NCBI RefSeq assembly: GCF_964340395.1
Contig: NC_135553.1
Location: 26,414,449 to 26,478,448 of the forward strand
DNA length: 64,000 nucleotides
Reading direction: 5' to 3'
Source of the DNA: Glandiceps talaboti
Taxonomy: Eukaryota; Hemichordata; Enteropneusta; Spengelidae
Of this stretch, positions 1 through 14,386 are shown piece by piece. The stretch's first letter is position 1; every line of letters starts with the position of its first letter. The position numbers and the translations under genes were made by a program. The notes under the pieces were generated by a model. That model ran no database searches. It saw nothing but the letters and a program-made list of their open reading frames with translations, and was not told where the DNA came from.

Positions 1-480
1 TCAAAGTTTCTCTCCTTTATACCAATATTTCCCGCACTGATGTCATAAAGTTATCAAGGAAATAAAAAAAAGGTCCAAAGTATATCTGATTCTGTAAATA
101 CATGTTGGTATGAAAATCAACATAACTTGAGACTATGATGTCACCCCTGTAACTTAGACTATGATGTCATCCAGTCATTTGTATCTGAATAGCTGAAGTC
201 ATTGGACAAGATTTGAACCTCAACTGTATAATTGGGGACCTGGTAGGCTAGAGGTCACTGTGTGAATGTTTTAATTCTATATGCTTACTGAGGTTGCAAT
301 GGATTGTATTCTCCCCAGGGAGTTGTGGAAGTATAAAGGAGACTGTTGTACTGCTACTGCTATTGCTATAGGTCTACGCAAGGTGTAAAGCGGGAAAGTG
401 CCATACACAAAATATTATATCATCATTACAATGCATGAAGTATCCATGGAAATACCTGATAACATATTGACTTTTGACAG
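1..480 (+). other. Intron of the TMC gene, no exon seen
   Basis: Sequence before the first recognised TMC exon ends in a good acceptor (TTTTGACAG at 472-480). I see no coding exon or repeat in it. Confidence 0.6.
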
Positions 481-3400
481 GGTTTCATGGAGTTAACAGA
501 GTTGTTCTATGGATACTACTACAGTAGTGACTTACTGGTGGAAGTCAATGGAACACAAATCAGTTATAATATGCCATTGGCTTATATCCTGGTTGCCATT
601 TCATATTTTGTCATCAGTTTGTTACTCATGGTCAGGCAGTAAGTTTGGATTTGCATTAATTGCAACAGATTTGACTTTGTGTGTCGGTATGTTTGAACAT
701 TCACTCTTGTATGTAGAGCTACCTAAAATGGTCAACAACGTAGGAAAGTATTGTTACTAAATGTAATGTTTTCTATGTGTGAAATCAATTAACTCACACT
801 GCAAGACTGTAAATACATTTCATTAAAAAAATGAAAATAATTTGAAAGTTTCTTCTGAGAACATTTAGTAAATATACAGTACTGTTCATATGTGTACTTT
901 TGTCATGTTTCTAGTAAAATGAGTACTCATGACCAAGATATTGATTTATACCTTTGTACTGAGTATTAGTAACTTACAAATTATGTAGATATTAGCTTTA
1001 TACTTGGCAGTGATCTAATGTGTTCCTGTGTAAGCTTGTATTTAAAAAAGAAAGCTTTCATCTGTGTTTAACAGAGAAGAAAAAAGTACATTACTGGTGT
1101 TGAAATCATAATACTTTCTTTGACAGTACTGCCAAAGGTTTCCGTGAAAGCATGGCCAATCAGGAAGACCATTTCTACAAGCATTGTAACAAGGTGTTTG
1201 CTGGCTGGGACTACGGTATGACAGATGAAAAATCAGCCAAACTTAAACACAAAAGTCTTCATTTTGAACTCACAGTAAGTCTGGGAAATTATGCTTATTT
1301 GATCACTCTCAGAGCAAGTGCACATGTGTATTCTGTAAATAAGTAGTTTTACTGCAGTGGAAATACCACTAGTATATACACACCAGAGCAAGTAATCACT
1401 GATACATATGCAATAATACCACTAGTATATACACGCACCAGTGCAGGTAATCATTGGTACATATGTAATAATACCACTAGTATGTACACACACCAGTGTA
1501 GGTAATCACTGATACATATGTAATAATACCACTAGTATATACACACACCAGTGCAAGTAATCACTGATACATATGTAATAATACCACTAGTATATACACA
1601 CACCAGTGTAAGTAATCACTGATACATATGTAATAATACCACTAGTATATACACACCAGTGTAAGTAATCACTGATACATATGTAATAATACCACTAGTA
1701 TATACACACACCAGTGCAAGTAATCACTGATACATATGTAATAATACCACTGGTATATACACACACCAGTGCAAGTAATCACTGGTACATATGTAATAAT
1801 ACCACTAGTATATACACACACCAGTGCAAGTAATCACTGGTACATATGTAATAATACCACTAGTATGCACACACACACCAGTGCAGGTAATCACTGATAC
1901 ATATGTAATAATACCACTAGTATATACACACACCAGTGCAAGTAATCACTGGTACATATGTAATAATACCACTGGTATATACACACACCAGTGCAAGTAA
2001 TCACTGGTACATATGTAATAATACCACTAGTATATACACACACCAGTGCAAGTAATCACTGATACATATGTAATAATACCACTAGTATATACACACACCA
2101 GTGTAAGTAATCACTGATACATATGTAATAATACCACTAGTATATACACACCAGTGTAAGTAATCACTGATACATATGTAATAATACCACTAGTATATAC
2201 ACACACCAGTGCAAGTAATCACTGATACATATGTAATAATACCACTGGTATATACACACACCAGTGCAAGTAATCACTGGTACATATGTAATAATACCAC
2301 TAGTATATACACACACCAGTGCAAGTAATCACTGGTACATATGTAATAATACCACTAGTATGCACACACACACCAGTGCAGGTAATCACTGATACATATG
2401 TAATAATACCACTAGTATATACACACACCAGTGCAAGTAATCACTGGTACATATGTAATAATACCACTGGTGGTATATACACACACCAGTGCAAGTAATC
2501 ACTGGTACATATGTAATAATACCACTAGTATATACACACACCAGTGCAAGTAATCACTGGTACATATGTAATAATACCACTAGTATATACACACACCAGG
2601 GCAAGTTATCTCTGGTACATATGTAATAATACCACTAGTATATACACACACCAGGGCAAGTAATCTCTGGTACATATGTAATAATACCATTAGTATATAC
2701 ACACACCAGAGCAAGTAATCACTGATACATATGTAATAATACCACTAGTATATACACACCAGTGTAAGTAATCACTGATACATATGTAATAATAATAAGA
2801 TATGCATAAACCCTGGTATGAACCCCTGTGTCTGTGAATGTAAAATCACTTTGTTATATACTTGTTTGTAGACTGATTTGGAAGAGGAGAGAAGAGCACT
2901 AAGAAGAGCAAAGCGTACAGGTTGTAAGAAATGTGGTCTATACACTACAAGATTCATTATCAACATTATAGTCATTATTGTACTAGCTGGGGCTGGCTAT
3001 CTTATCTACTATACCACAGACTTTGCATTGCAGGTGAGTTCAGTCTTTCATTTCATACTTGATGAGGATCCTTGTAACAGAGAGAGAAATCTGGTGAAAT
3101 GTTTATAGGTTTCCATACAATAGAAAAGACAACAAGAGAGAGAAAAATGGAGACAAGACAGAATGTCAGGGGGAAAAAAGAAACTGACATCACAAAGAAA
3201 AAACTTAGTAATTAAGTTTAGGGAACAAGAATGTTACAAACTTGGAGAACTTATCTAAAAAGAAAAGTGATTATGGCAGAAAAACAAATGGAGCAGGGTG
3301 TACACCTTTGAACTACAGAAACATGGTTCAGTAAGTAAAACAACAGTGAAAAATAATTATACAAGTAATAAAAGCAGTTATAAGATGTTAAACAGATTGG

Positions 3401-6400
3401 GATAGCATGAACTATGATAACACAACCAGGAATAATCTACTATTGTAATCTACACACCTTTGTATTTTGTTTATTGAGTTGTTGACATAGTTGTTGTTGT
3501 TATTGTTGTCTGTGTACAGAATAAAAACAACCCAGTGACATCCAGCGACATACTACTGTTCTTAATTAGTTACTTACCATCCATCACTATATCAGCACTC
3601 AACATTGTGGTACCCCTCATTTTCACTGCATTGATTCGATTTGAAGATTATAATCCAGAATTTGAGGTCAAGTTTACCCTTGCCAGGTAAGACTGTGTAC
3701 AAACAAAGCTACTATCAGTTTGAGGTCAAGTTTACCCTTGCCAGGTAAGACTGTGTACAAACAAAGCTAGACTTAGTCTATCAGTTTGAGGTCAAGTTTA
3801 CCCCAGTTTGAGGTCAAGTTTACCCTTGCCAAGGAAGACTGTACAAACAAAGCTAGACTATCAGCAGCATAGTAAAGAATGAAGTGAAAATGAAAATCCC
3901 TAATCATATCAACTGATTCTGCTCTGTACATATGTAACTCTGTGTAGTAGTAGTAGTACAGAACTATTTTTCTAAGATCACCAATGTTACCTTCATGATT
4001 GGGGCATCATATCACATTGTCTACAGGACTGTCTTTCTGAGATAAGCATTTGTTGATTCTGAATAGTAACATTGTATTTCATGTGTTCACAGGACTGTGT
4101 TTCTGCGGTTGGCATCTTTGGCTGTCCTTATTGCGTCCATCTATCCTCAGATTGTGTGTAGTGGCAGTGACCAAGATACTTGTGGTGTTTGTCAACCAAG
4201 TAATCTACAGGTTAGTCTTGTCTACTTTATCCGACATTCAGTGTATCAATACATGGTGGCAAGCTAGTCGATATAATACAGTCAATCATCCTATATAGAT
4301 ATTGCAAGCTTGAAGCCTTTGTAAATATATAATTATTCTGAATCTGTCATAACTTAGATCCCATTTTAGAATTCTCTGAAAGGCTAATATTAATGTTTGT
4401 CGTTCTTTGTATCAATGTCTGTTTACCACCAACATTTTACCATTGTACAAATAAACTAGCCCATAGACTTGTTGTCAGAATACTTCTCTGAAACCAGTTG
4501 GTTTTATGAACAGTATTCTACATCTAAAAGCATCTTACAGTAGCACAAAGCACACGTTTACGTAGAGTGTGCCACAGAAGTAAACTTTAAACTTTTACTG
4601 CTACTTTGTTCATGAAAACGCCAGTTTATAAGTGGCTTAGAGTTATTTCTGTATTCAGAGAACTATAATCAAAACATTTTGTATGATATTGTTGAATAGT
4701 TCTGACAGTGTAGTGTTATATTTTATTTTCAGTGTTGGGAAACGTATGTTGGTCAAGAAATGTATAAATTGGCAATAACTGATTTCTTAGTCGTTACTGG
4801 AACTGTGTTGTTTGTGGAATTCCCCAGAAAGTAAGTAATGCATATACAGTCCGTATATAGTTTATTGATGTTATAACCAGTGTCAAAAAATGTGAAGTGC
4901 ATGATGAACAGATTTATGTGGGCAAAGCCTTTCACAAAATAATTTCAAAGATATCTGATGAAAGAGATGGGTTCCACCAAGTGTATAGCAGCTTACAGTC
5001 TGACTTAAAGCATCAATCTGTATATCCATTTTATTTCTACCTTTGTAGAATGAATGAATATTTAATTACTTTGAATCATTGTATTCATATACAATATTGT
5101 ATACTGATGTATGTTTTGATATCAACTCTATACAGTATAATATGATAAATGTGTCTTAGTTCTGAACTACCAGTAAAGTATGATAGTGTATGCAATCAAT
5201 AATGTAACACAAGGTTGTGTGTGTTTTAATAATAGCACTCATTAACAAACAATACTGTATACATTGTAATATGGTATACATGTGTCTTAGTATTTGAGCT
5301 AACATTGGTGATGGAAACATGTGTACCGTCAGTTATGTATGTAATCAAATGCAACACATGTTCTGATGTAGTGTGTTTTGATACTTATTAACAAATGTAA
5401 TACTCTATGCCTTGTATAAATTTAGATAAGTTTCTTAGTTCAGTGTTATGAGTGATGTGTACCATCAGTACTGTATGTAATTAAATCCAACACATGGTCT
5501 GATGTTTTGTATTTATAGTACTCATTAACAAATAATACTTCATACAGTATAAAGGATGATAGCACAATATGTCACACAAGCTCAATAAATGAACTTAGTT
5601 TGAGGTCCCAGTGATGAAAATTTTAGTGGCCACACCACTACAATTGATGCAACATAAAAAAAAATAGAATTTTAATAAACTTATCAACATCTCAGTAATA
5701 AATATAGCACTTGCTATCATTGAGTGAAAGTTGTCAAAATTTGGTTAGAAGTGCAAAAATGGAGTTCAGCATATGCCATCAACACTCAACTTGTTATTTT
5801 GTTATTTATTCTAGGTTAGTAGTGACTAAGTGTATCTGTGGTGTCACCAGGGCTATTGGACAACAGGAGTTTGAAATTCCAAAGAATGTCCTTGACATTA
5901 TTTATTCACAAACCATTTGCTGGTGAGTTTATTACAGAGTGATTAGTAAACTGTCATGTATCATAAGATTAAGTAAAAAGAAGACATGTATTCTGGATGT
6001 TATACTTGTATATAGATTTAGTACACTAAAACAGTGATTCCATTACAGTAAATGTAGCAATTAAAGCAAAGAAGATTTATAATGGGCCTAATCTGTGCAA
6101 ACAAAGCTATAAACACAGGAGTGTGAGTGGGGATTGTTTAACTGTAAGGAAAGAGGGAAAAGTGAATACACAGACACTTGATACTAAGATTGCTCACAGA
6201 GATACGTCTTAAAATAACCTTTGAGTCTGCTATTAAAGGGAGAAAAAAACAGTGTCCTTTCCTACATTGGAATGTAATCTTATCGGTTTTGAAGTGACAT
6301 GTAAAGAAAAAGTTTTAAATTTATAGATAGTACCTTATGTATATTTATATAGTGGTATTATATATTACACTATGTGTGTGGTAAGATAAAGTAATAATTT

Positions 6401-9400
6401 ACACTCTTACATGGATTCCAGAATAACCTTAGATGAGAGAGCAAGTAACACCAATTTATTATATATATTTCATTGTTAACCTATGCTGTATCTTGATTCA
6501 TATCATACAACTTTCCTATTGTTTCATTATCATGTAAGGTTTTACATAAGGTTTTGTTGGTGCATTTGATATAAAAAATTGAATACCCCAGGCCTTTATA
6601 TAGTTGTGGGTTCCGTGCATGGTTCCACATTGTAATCAGGGTTCTCCCCAGGCTTTAACAGTTGTGGTTCCCATGTATGGTTCCACATTGTAATCAGGGT
6701 TCTCCCCAGGCTTTAACAGTTGTGGTTCCCATGTATGGTTCCACATTGTAATCAGGCCTTCAGTTTTCACAGTTGATACAAAAGGTATGGCAAGAATTTT
6801 GTGACATTTTATATTTTGATTTTGTTTTCAGGATTGGAGCTTTCTTTAGTCCACTGCTGCCTTGCATCTGTGTATTGAAGGCCTTCATTTTCTTCTATCT
6901 CAAAAAATGGAGTTTGATATATAATTTCCTGCCCCCATCAAGACCATACAGAGCATCAAGATCCAATTCTTTCTTTATGATTGTCTTGTTGTTTTCATTT
7001 ATGTTGTGTTTGGTTCCCATTGGATACAGTATGGTTCAGTAAGTATCTACTCCCCCTCCCCTTTCCTCCTCCCATGCACAGTACAAGTCTATATACGGTA
7101 CTTGCCATGGATACCGACATAATATCAAATCATCTCTAACCCTAAGAGATATCGTGAGGTTGGATGAAGGATAGCACTTGACCATGTTAGTCTGCTCTCA
7201 AAAAAGACTTCCAATAGAACAGTTTAACCTTTTTTCAACCAAAGTATAGTTTTATACATTAAAAGCATATCATATTAAGGGACTAAATATCAAAATAAAA
7301 GAAAGAAAAAGAAGATGAAAAGGTAATCTCTTCAGATTCTATTTGATAAGTAAAATACATGAAAGGAAAATGTGACAAACAAGTTACATTGTTGATGTGA
7401 TAGACATGCTCACATGTGAACCTTAATTTTGATTGCATATATTGGTCCAAATAATTTTTTTTTAATTTGTTGAATGATCTCCACTTAGCAGCACCCTAGT
7501 ACTAAAGCAGGAGAAAAGTGGAAGACACATGAAAACCATAACTGTTCAGTAGGGGCAAACTGAGCAATTACCCTTCTTATATATATGACTGAATAGTGAA
7601 ATCCAACCAGTCCTTGGCTGGTTCAAGCCCAGACTGTCATAATACTCAGCATGTGTCCTAGCTGCTTGGCCACCAACTAGTAAGATACTCATAGTCAGAA
7701 TAATAACTCAACATAAGTAGTTTTTCATAATAAAAAAAATTCGGACAATCTCATGCCAATCTCTATATTTATAAAACATTTTAATACCATGCTTACAATT
7801 ATTGTAATTTTTTACTCCATTCAGAATTGAACCTTCAAGAGCCTGTGGTCCATTCCGTAACCAGACCACCATGTGGCAGACTGTCACCATAACAGTCAAT
7901 GAATGGCCTTCCTGGTTACAAGGTATCCTGGATTTCATATTCTCTGCAGGATTTGCTGTGCCATTCCTCATCATCCTGTGGTAAGTCTAGTCTATGCCAG
8001 TCAAATAACAAGTCAATTGTAATAGTCAAAATGAATTCTAAATCAGTTCTGTCCAAAGTGTCCTTTCTTGTGATCCATCACCACCCAATTCCTACAGCAT
8101 TCTATAAACTTTGCATATATTGTCAATTGTATACTTTCTTTCTTCAACAATTACTTATGTGTGGTCTATTCCTATACGCATTGCAATCATCACCATATAG
8201 TCAAATGAATTCCTCTAACACAGAATTCCGTTTTTACCACCAACAGCAGTGTATGCTATTGGCAGAGCTTGATATAAACGTGATGATGTTATTGCATCCT
8301 GATGTCACTTATATTCAAACTGGAGGTTGAGTTTGTAATAAACTGAATAAAGTAATGAATTACAACCTCCTGTCAGTATGTGATGGATAATGACTGACAT
8401 GTGCTGTTCATCCCTTCCCCAGCAGGAGATTTAGCTAGATTTTCAACAGAATTTGTCCATTTGACTAAATATGGAGAGAGATGATAGAGAATGACTACAC
8501 ATATAGTAACTAGACTACACTTAATGTGCAATGTTGTATTTCCTATGAGGGGAAAAGTGGCAATTGATTAAATATAATGATGTTACAGTGTGAAGTACTT
8601 GAGACATGAATGTGATCTTTGTTTTAGATTTGTAGATTTATTGTATTGCAGACTTTTGAATACAATAACCAGTATAATATACAGTTTATAATTATTTCTA
8701 AACAGTGTTTGTCTGTAAATCCATCTATAGGTTTCAAAAGACAAACACTTTAATCCAAAATGCAACATTGGTATGATTTATTCTATCAACTGCCATAACT
8801 CAAAATCTAAGATTATGACCTTTGACTGGGTCTTGACCTTTGACCTGAACTAATGACGTCTTCATATTTGATTGACAGCTTGTCACTGTATTACTATCAC
8901 TCCATCGCTAGTGCACACAAAGAAGTAGTCATCAGGCTCAAAGAACAACTTGTTATGTAAGTACAAAAACCAAAGTAAAATAATTTGTATATCACCATTG
9001 TGGTCATATTTAATACTTGTGTTGTTTATAACATGTGTGACTTACAATTATTGATGTTTATGTCAATACAAAGCAATATCATGGTTACACACATGGGTCG
9101 AGTGTTTGTTTGATGCAGGATGACCATATGCCCTTTTGGTTTTAATAAATATTGCCAGAGCCTACAAATCCTGGTAAGACGTGTTCATTTCTAGATTAGT
9201 TACATTTCTTGTACTTGGTGATATAGTTAGTATTACATGACTTGTATTAGTAGTAGAGTTGATAAAAAAATAAGTCTTGTTTTCTAGGTTAAGGTAAAAC
9301 TTCAGTGTTAGTAGACAAGCTACAACTTAAAACAAGTCCTGACTGTGCCATTGTCTTTGTGAAAGTATAATTTAACTTTGAATCATCTTTCTTCATCTAC

Positions 9401-10754
9401 ATTCAAAGTAAATCTAATACTGTCATATCTTATACCTCTGATATTAGTATGGAAGTATATTTCCATAGTATTAGTATTAGGAAGTGTTTAGCCTACTAGT
9501 CTGAGCTGAGTTTGTTTCACTATATAATCACTTATCAATGTAATGCTGTCTTTCTGAACCTACTCGGAAATGGCATTAATCAAAATATAGGGATTTTAGT
9601 CAGCTGTATGTGACGTTATCTATATCTGATACATATAAAACTGCACACCCGGATATGATATGGTATCTTAGTTGATAAGATTAGTATAGTAGAGTTGCCA
9701 GCATAATTCTGAATTGTCCACTAAAACGTGACAGTATTACTGACTGATATCAAACATGGTATACTTTATCAGAGAGAACTAATATTTACACATAGTCTGT
9801 GTGTGATATCAACACCAGGAAATCTCACAATTAATGTGTTTTTGTGTTATGGACGCTTACATCGTGATCAGTCATATCTGTGACAAAGGTTACATACATT
9901 CAAAGCTGTTACTCATGACACAACAAGTATTTCCCAAGAAAACCCAATTTTTTACTGACTATCATTTTGCCATTGCAAAAAATATTGTATTCATACCAGG
10001 GCAAACTGACTGTTATCACAATTCTGTACTAGTAGAGATATCCAATCTCTCTATTTTAAAGTACTAAAACTCCTATATCCTGAAATGAGATGCTAGTACT
10101 AGCTCATGCTACTTTGTAGATCACATTACTATATAAACAGCAGTGCACCATATAATTTAAAACAATTTCATATCAATATTACATTTTACTCAAGTTTGTG
10201 CTTCCGTTATTAGTGATATATCCTCACTTTAAACATACTAAGGTCGATGCTGAAAATAGTCACAGTAGCTCTCTGTCACACATATGAAAATAACAATGAA
10301 ACTGGAAGCTCTCTAGTGCAGAATCTAAAATTACTTGTCAGTGGTATGACTTATATTAAAACTATCAGACCAATTGAATAATGTTTTACAACCTGAAATT
10401 GTCACCAGTTTGAATTGTGAACATTTATGATATGTCTTGGTTTAGGTCAATCTTACTGTTGATTCAGGTGTTAGGATTAGTCAAAATTATATATTTATTG
10501 CACAAACTATATTGAGACATTCCTTTCTGTAACTGTTATTCTGTACTGACAGACTGTATGTCATTTATGTTTTCAGGGAGGGCAGAGATAAACAGTTCTT
10601 GCTGGCCAGGCTGCAAGAGTTGGATCCTGAGCAGGGCAAAGGTCACAAAAAGAAAGCAGCAGAAAGCAAACCTCCACCAGATCAGCCATCGGCAGCTTGG
10701 GGTGGCAACGAACCACAGGCTTCCCATCCCAACATTCCACTTATACAAAACTAG
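481..10754 (+). CDS. tmc7-like: Transmembrane channel-like (TMC) protein, 3' part, 11 exons
   Basis: Membrane protein of the TMC family, whose members include the TMC1/2 mechanotransduction channel subunits. Coding exons: 481-638, 1127-1274, 2872-3033, 3520-3686, 4093-4210, 4733-4830, 5815-5922, 6832-7038, 7825-7980, 8879-8956 and 10577-10754 (stop TAG). All have GT donors and AG acceptors and the phases join into one 525-aa frame. The N-terminal part is upstream of the window. Diagnostic pieces are FYGYY and YNMPLAYIL in the first exon, [10 protein letters not shown] in the second, DLEEERR at the start of the third, and the family signature [13 protein letters not shown] in the sixth. About eight hydrophobic membrane segments are visible. 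The tail after the last helix is short, charged and proline-rich. The second and third exons resemble the TMC7/4/5/6/8 group more than TMC1/2/3, but that assignment is from memory. Odd: the donor after exon 3520-3686 and the acceptor before exon 4093-4210 are partly duplicated inside their intron. Confidence 0.93.
1362..2795. repeat. 55-bp minisatellite in TMC intron
   Basis: About 26 head-to-tail copies of a 55-bp unit of the type accactagtatatacacaca followed by ccagtgcaagtaatcactga and tacatatgtaataat. Units differ by point changes and CA-length changes. Variants recur at a spacing of about 494 bp (nine units): the unusual 'agtatgcacacacacacc' unit is at about 1861 and again at about 2355, so blocks of units were duplicated. 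Some units contain a GTAAGT donor-like hexamer. Confidence 0.95.
3661..3865 (+). repeat. Tandem copies of the TMC exon 4 end plus splice donor
   Basis: The last 26 bp of exon 3520-3686 and the first bases of the intron, starting tttgaggtcaagtttaccc and running through ccaggtaagactgtg, recur near 3719 and, in decayed form, near 3786 and 3808. The second copy keeps a perfect GTAAGA donor; the last has 'aaggaaga' instead. Confidence 0.85.
4022..4110 (+). repeat. Partial duplicate of the TMC exon 5 acceptor
   Basis: The text ctacaggactgtctttctga near 4022 closely matches the true acceptor region cacaggactgtgtttctgcg at 4088-4107, about 67 bp downstream. A decoy acceptor therefore lies just upstream of the real one. 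Confidence 0.65.
6583..6760. repeat. 58-bp repeat, about three copies, TMC intron
   Basis: Three successive copies of a 58-bp unit containing ttctccccaggctttaacag and tatggttccacattgtaatc. The first copy is the most diverged. The unit carries a CCCCAGG acceptor-like string. Confidence 0.85.
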
Positions 10755-13116
10755 TATACAGACTTTGTGTTGTTATGTGTTTTGATTTATCAACACACTC
10801 AACATTTGATGGTTTTTAACCTACTAAACTATTATGATTGACTTCAGTTGGGATCTATGCCTATCCCTTTGTACTGTAACTATATGATTGACTTCAGTTG
10901 GGATCTATGCCTATCCCTTTGTACTGTAACTATACAGGATATGATGACCCTTTATAGTTTGGATGGGTTCCAGATACTCTCATACTTTTATATCAATCAT
11001 AACATCTGTGCCCCTTTCTAACTGATTTAATACACATTTTAATCCTACAGTACATGATTTGGGATGAAATTTTATTCCATCAGTGTGTATTCTTCATGGC
11101 ATAGAGCCACTACGACTGTGGGCAAACAGTGTTGTTTGTGATCCTAGCTTCTAAGAGTAGTATTTACTGTTCCTATGTACAATATAGAGGCTGTTTGTTA
11201 CTAACCATGAATGAACTCTGTGTTTGTGTTGTGATTCAGAATATTAGAGTTGGCCTCATAGGACTGCACAAAGCAATAAATAACAAAGTGCCTTAAGTGT
11301 GCAATGCTCAATAAATCTAAACTGGTGAAATTTTACAATATCAGGTCTACATGTCTCATTGTGTGTTGTAACTTGTATAACACTGGAGGTTATTTTGTAT
11401 TGTTATGCAAATAATCAGCTAGGAGTGTTTACCTTCACATAATTGGTCTGTATTTGTACATGTTACAACATGATGTTTACCATCTAGGAACTTTGGGATT
11501 TTGATCTTCTCATTAAACCCGCCTGGAATCTATGCTTTACTGCAGGGGGAAACTACATAAGAAAGACGTAAATGATAGTGTGGATCTGGCGCCATACTAC
11601 TTACAAGTATTGTGTCTTTTACATACACAATTCAAAGTAGAAGGTGTATTGTTACTTACACTAGCAAGTACAGAACTTTCAGTTTTCACTACGTTTTTAT
11701 CAGCATTCCTATTAGTCGTTAGAAATCAGCATAGTGTAAAACAATTCAATAGATTCTCTTACAGTATTCCATGGGGAACATATCACATGGCATGCAACAA
11801 ATATTTTGACACAAATTTGTAATTTTTATATCATATTTTCATCCTGTCAAAAAGGTATGTGTACAGCAATAATCAAATTAAATATCATAATTTATGAACA
11901 AAATCTAAAATGTCTGAAATATGATGTGTACTTGAGCCATACACTTATCATGATGAAACAACAGATTTCACCAAATTTAAGTTACATTGATTATAATTTT
12001 AGAAGCCATAATTCATTATTACATAATACATTACTTTTAGCACATGATTTTAGCACATTTAATTTCTTTCTCTTTAGTGGACTGTACTTCTGTTGTCAAT
12101 TCCTTCTATATACTATATAGTTTGTTTGTTTATTGCAAAACTGAGTACTGTCCTATGCTTGCTAGTCTAGTTCCTATACAGTATCATTACCAAGACTGTC
12201 CTTGCTGAAAACAACTAACGATGGGACTATTGTCACTACTAAGACACATCACAAAGAAGGATATATCAGTATATGTCATTTTGACTAGCTTAGGATCTGA
12301 ACAGTAAAACAAATTCCACTATGGTTTGCCACAACTGACAGTGAAATTATTTTGTAAAGGATTGATCCTAAGGCAAGTTATCACCAGCAACTATGAAGTC
12401 TTTTTATATTGACACTTATCAAGTTTATATAAGATTGATTACATTTTTTGAAGCCCTTGACATGCAACCCAACACCTGAAAAGCAGAGTAGTACCGATCA
12501 AGTTATGAAACCAGTCTACTTTGTCAACAGTTGGTGTGTTTTGTAGATGCTAAGGGCAGCAACACTGACGGCAATATTTACATTAACATGGCAACAACTG
12601 CCAAACAACACCAATCAAAAGTTATAGTCATACATATATCATTCCTAGTGCCTTGGCTTTCTGAGATGATCCGTGGCTGATTTGGTACTTTTATTTTTTT
12701 GAAATTCTTGAAAACTGAATGTTTCTAAGATTTTCCCCAGTATTTTCATGTCTGCATTTACAAAAAAAAGTATTCTTTTATGTATATATAGTTTTAAAAA
12801 TTGAGACTTTCCATTTTAAGTATTATAATACCCACAGTATTCATCTACTGTGCTTTGATCCACGATGTTAACAGTATTCAAATACAATGATAAACCTGAC
12901 AGAGCAATACCTATCCAGTTTTTTAAAACTTTTCTGAATCAACTTTTATGAAAACAAAAGTATAATGACATAAATATCTTGACTGGTAATGTTTGTAAAT
13001 ATTTTGTTGTGATTCCAAATAGTGTTACATTTTAACACTTTGAATACTTTATTTTCTGTATGTCATTTTATGTGTATGTTCCAAAGTTTGAATTTTTAAT
13101 GGTTCACCTAGCTTCC

Positions 13117-13220
13117 TAGTCTGTAAAGTATGCCATGATGGAGTGCCCTCACACAACGGTCAACCCCTTTCAGAGAACACACCAGTGAAGGTGAAGTAAC
13201 AGGGCATATCTTACAGTCTA
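13117..13220. mobile_element. Short MITE-like repeat, copy 1
   Basis: Begins tagtctgtaaagtatgcc and ends ggcatatcttacagtcta, which are inverted versions of one another. A second copy with the same internal string (caaccccta/caacccctt type) is at 48828-48896. The family is not identified. Confidence 0.6.
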
Positions 13221-14338
13221 GTCTGTTCATTGCCATGTTTGTGAATCAAACTGTAAGGTAGAATGTAATTTTGACAGTGCAAATGTTTTGGCACAAACAC
13301 AGACAAGTAAGAAATTTACTTGTCTGTGGCACAAAGTACTTCACCAAAGATGTAATATTAGTAATGCTGGGTAGCCATGAATCCCATGGTTACTAGTTTC
13401 ATTAGAGTGTTGTTTTTAACAGCTGTATTCAGGTACAATAACAATCATTTATTACTCCACCCTCTTCATTGAGGTAGTCAACTAGTATGAAATGACAGTG
13501 TTTTAGCTAGGATCAACAAACAGAGGCAGATAAAGTTTGCAATACACATCTAACCCAGACTGGAAACTTAGGTTGATGTTACTTTAATACTTCAACCCTT
13601 AGCAATACTAGTCAAACTTGATACTTGTATTTAGCTAATGTTGTACATACTGCATTACTACAGTCATGTTTTATATTTTTTACTATCTCTCTATTTTTTT
13701 GGATGTATAAGTGCAGTAGAGACTAATTCAAAGTTAATATTATGCATGGCGATGTCACCTTTGTTATCTCTCTAGTGGAAGTGTTTGTAAAATTAACTTG
13801 ACATATCAGTGTTTATATGCCATTATTTGGGATTGTTTAGGCTAGAGTTTGTGGTTGTTTCTAATTTACCTTCAGAATCATTGTAAACCCTAGAAGGTAA
13901 CAGTTCTCAGTGTATCATTTGCAGCATATTTTACAGTGTTTCTGTAGTTTTTAAGTTGTTTTTTAAAAAGCCTTTGTTACTGTGTATTCACATGACATAG
14001 TAATATGGATATGAACAATTTGAGTCAAATGTAACATATGGCCAACTGCCTGTAGCAGAATAATGTGAATTAGCAGTTTAGCTTTCTACAGCAAGGCTTG
14101 TTTTTGTTATTTTTAGCATAAATAATGCAGATTAACCTTAAGCACTATTTTGTTATACCTTCAGTTTTGATTATAGCATAACTTTTGTTAACTGCACTGA
14201 TACTGTTGTACAAACTTAATAATAATAAAAAAAGGGATTTTGATGTAGGTGCTTGGCACCATGTATTTTTCATTCTAAAATTTACATAAAATTTGTAAAT
14301 ATGTTGTGTATAGTATTTTATGAAGTCAGTGAATTAGC

Positions 14339-14344
14339 AATAAA
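14339..14344 (+). promoter_or_regulatory. Candidate poly(A) signal, TMC
   Basis: AATAAA followed within about 30 bp by GU/U-rich sequence. It lies 43 bp from the opposite-strand signal of MRPL27. Confidence 0.5.
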
Positions 14345-14386
14345 GCACACCACAGGTATGTATAAAGTGAAAACATTGTTGAATGT

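Larger units (their letters stand above)
10755..14365 (+). other. Probable long 3' UTR of the TMC gene
   Basis: AT-rich sequence after the TAG stop with no recognisable coding exon. AATAAA hexamers occur near 11276 and 11309, and at 14339-14344 close to the end of the interval. The last lies just before a T-rich stretch and is the best candidate for the distal polyadenylation site. A roughly 51-bp segment is directly duplicated at 10833-10935, and a short MITE-like insertion lies at 13117-13220. Confidence 0.5.

Noticed and set aside
11532-12120. 96- and 104-codon ORFs after the TMC stop
   Set aside because: AT-rich chance frames in the probable 3' UTR; no domain or splice support.
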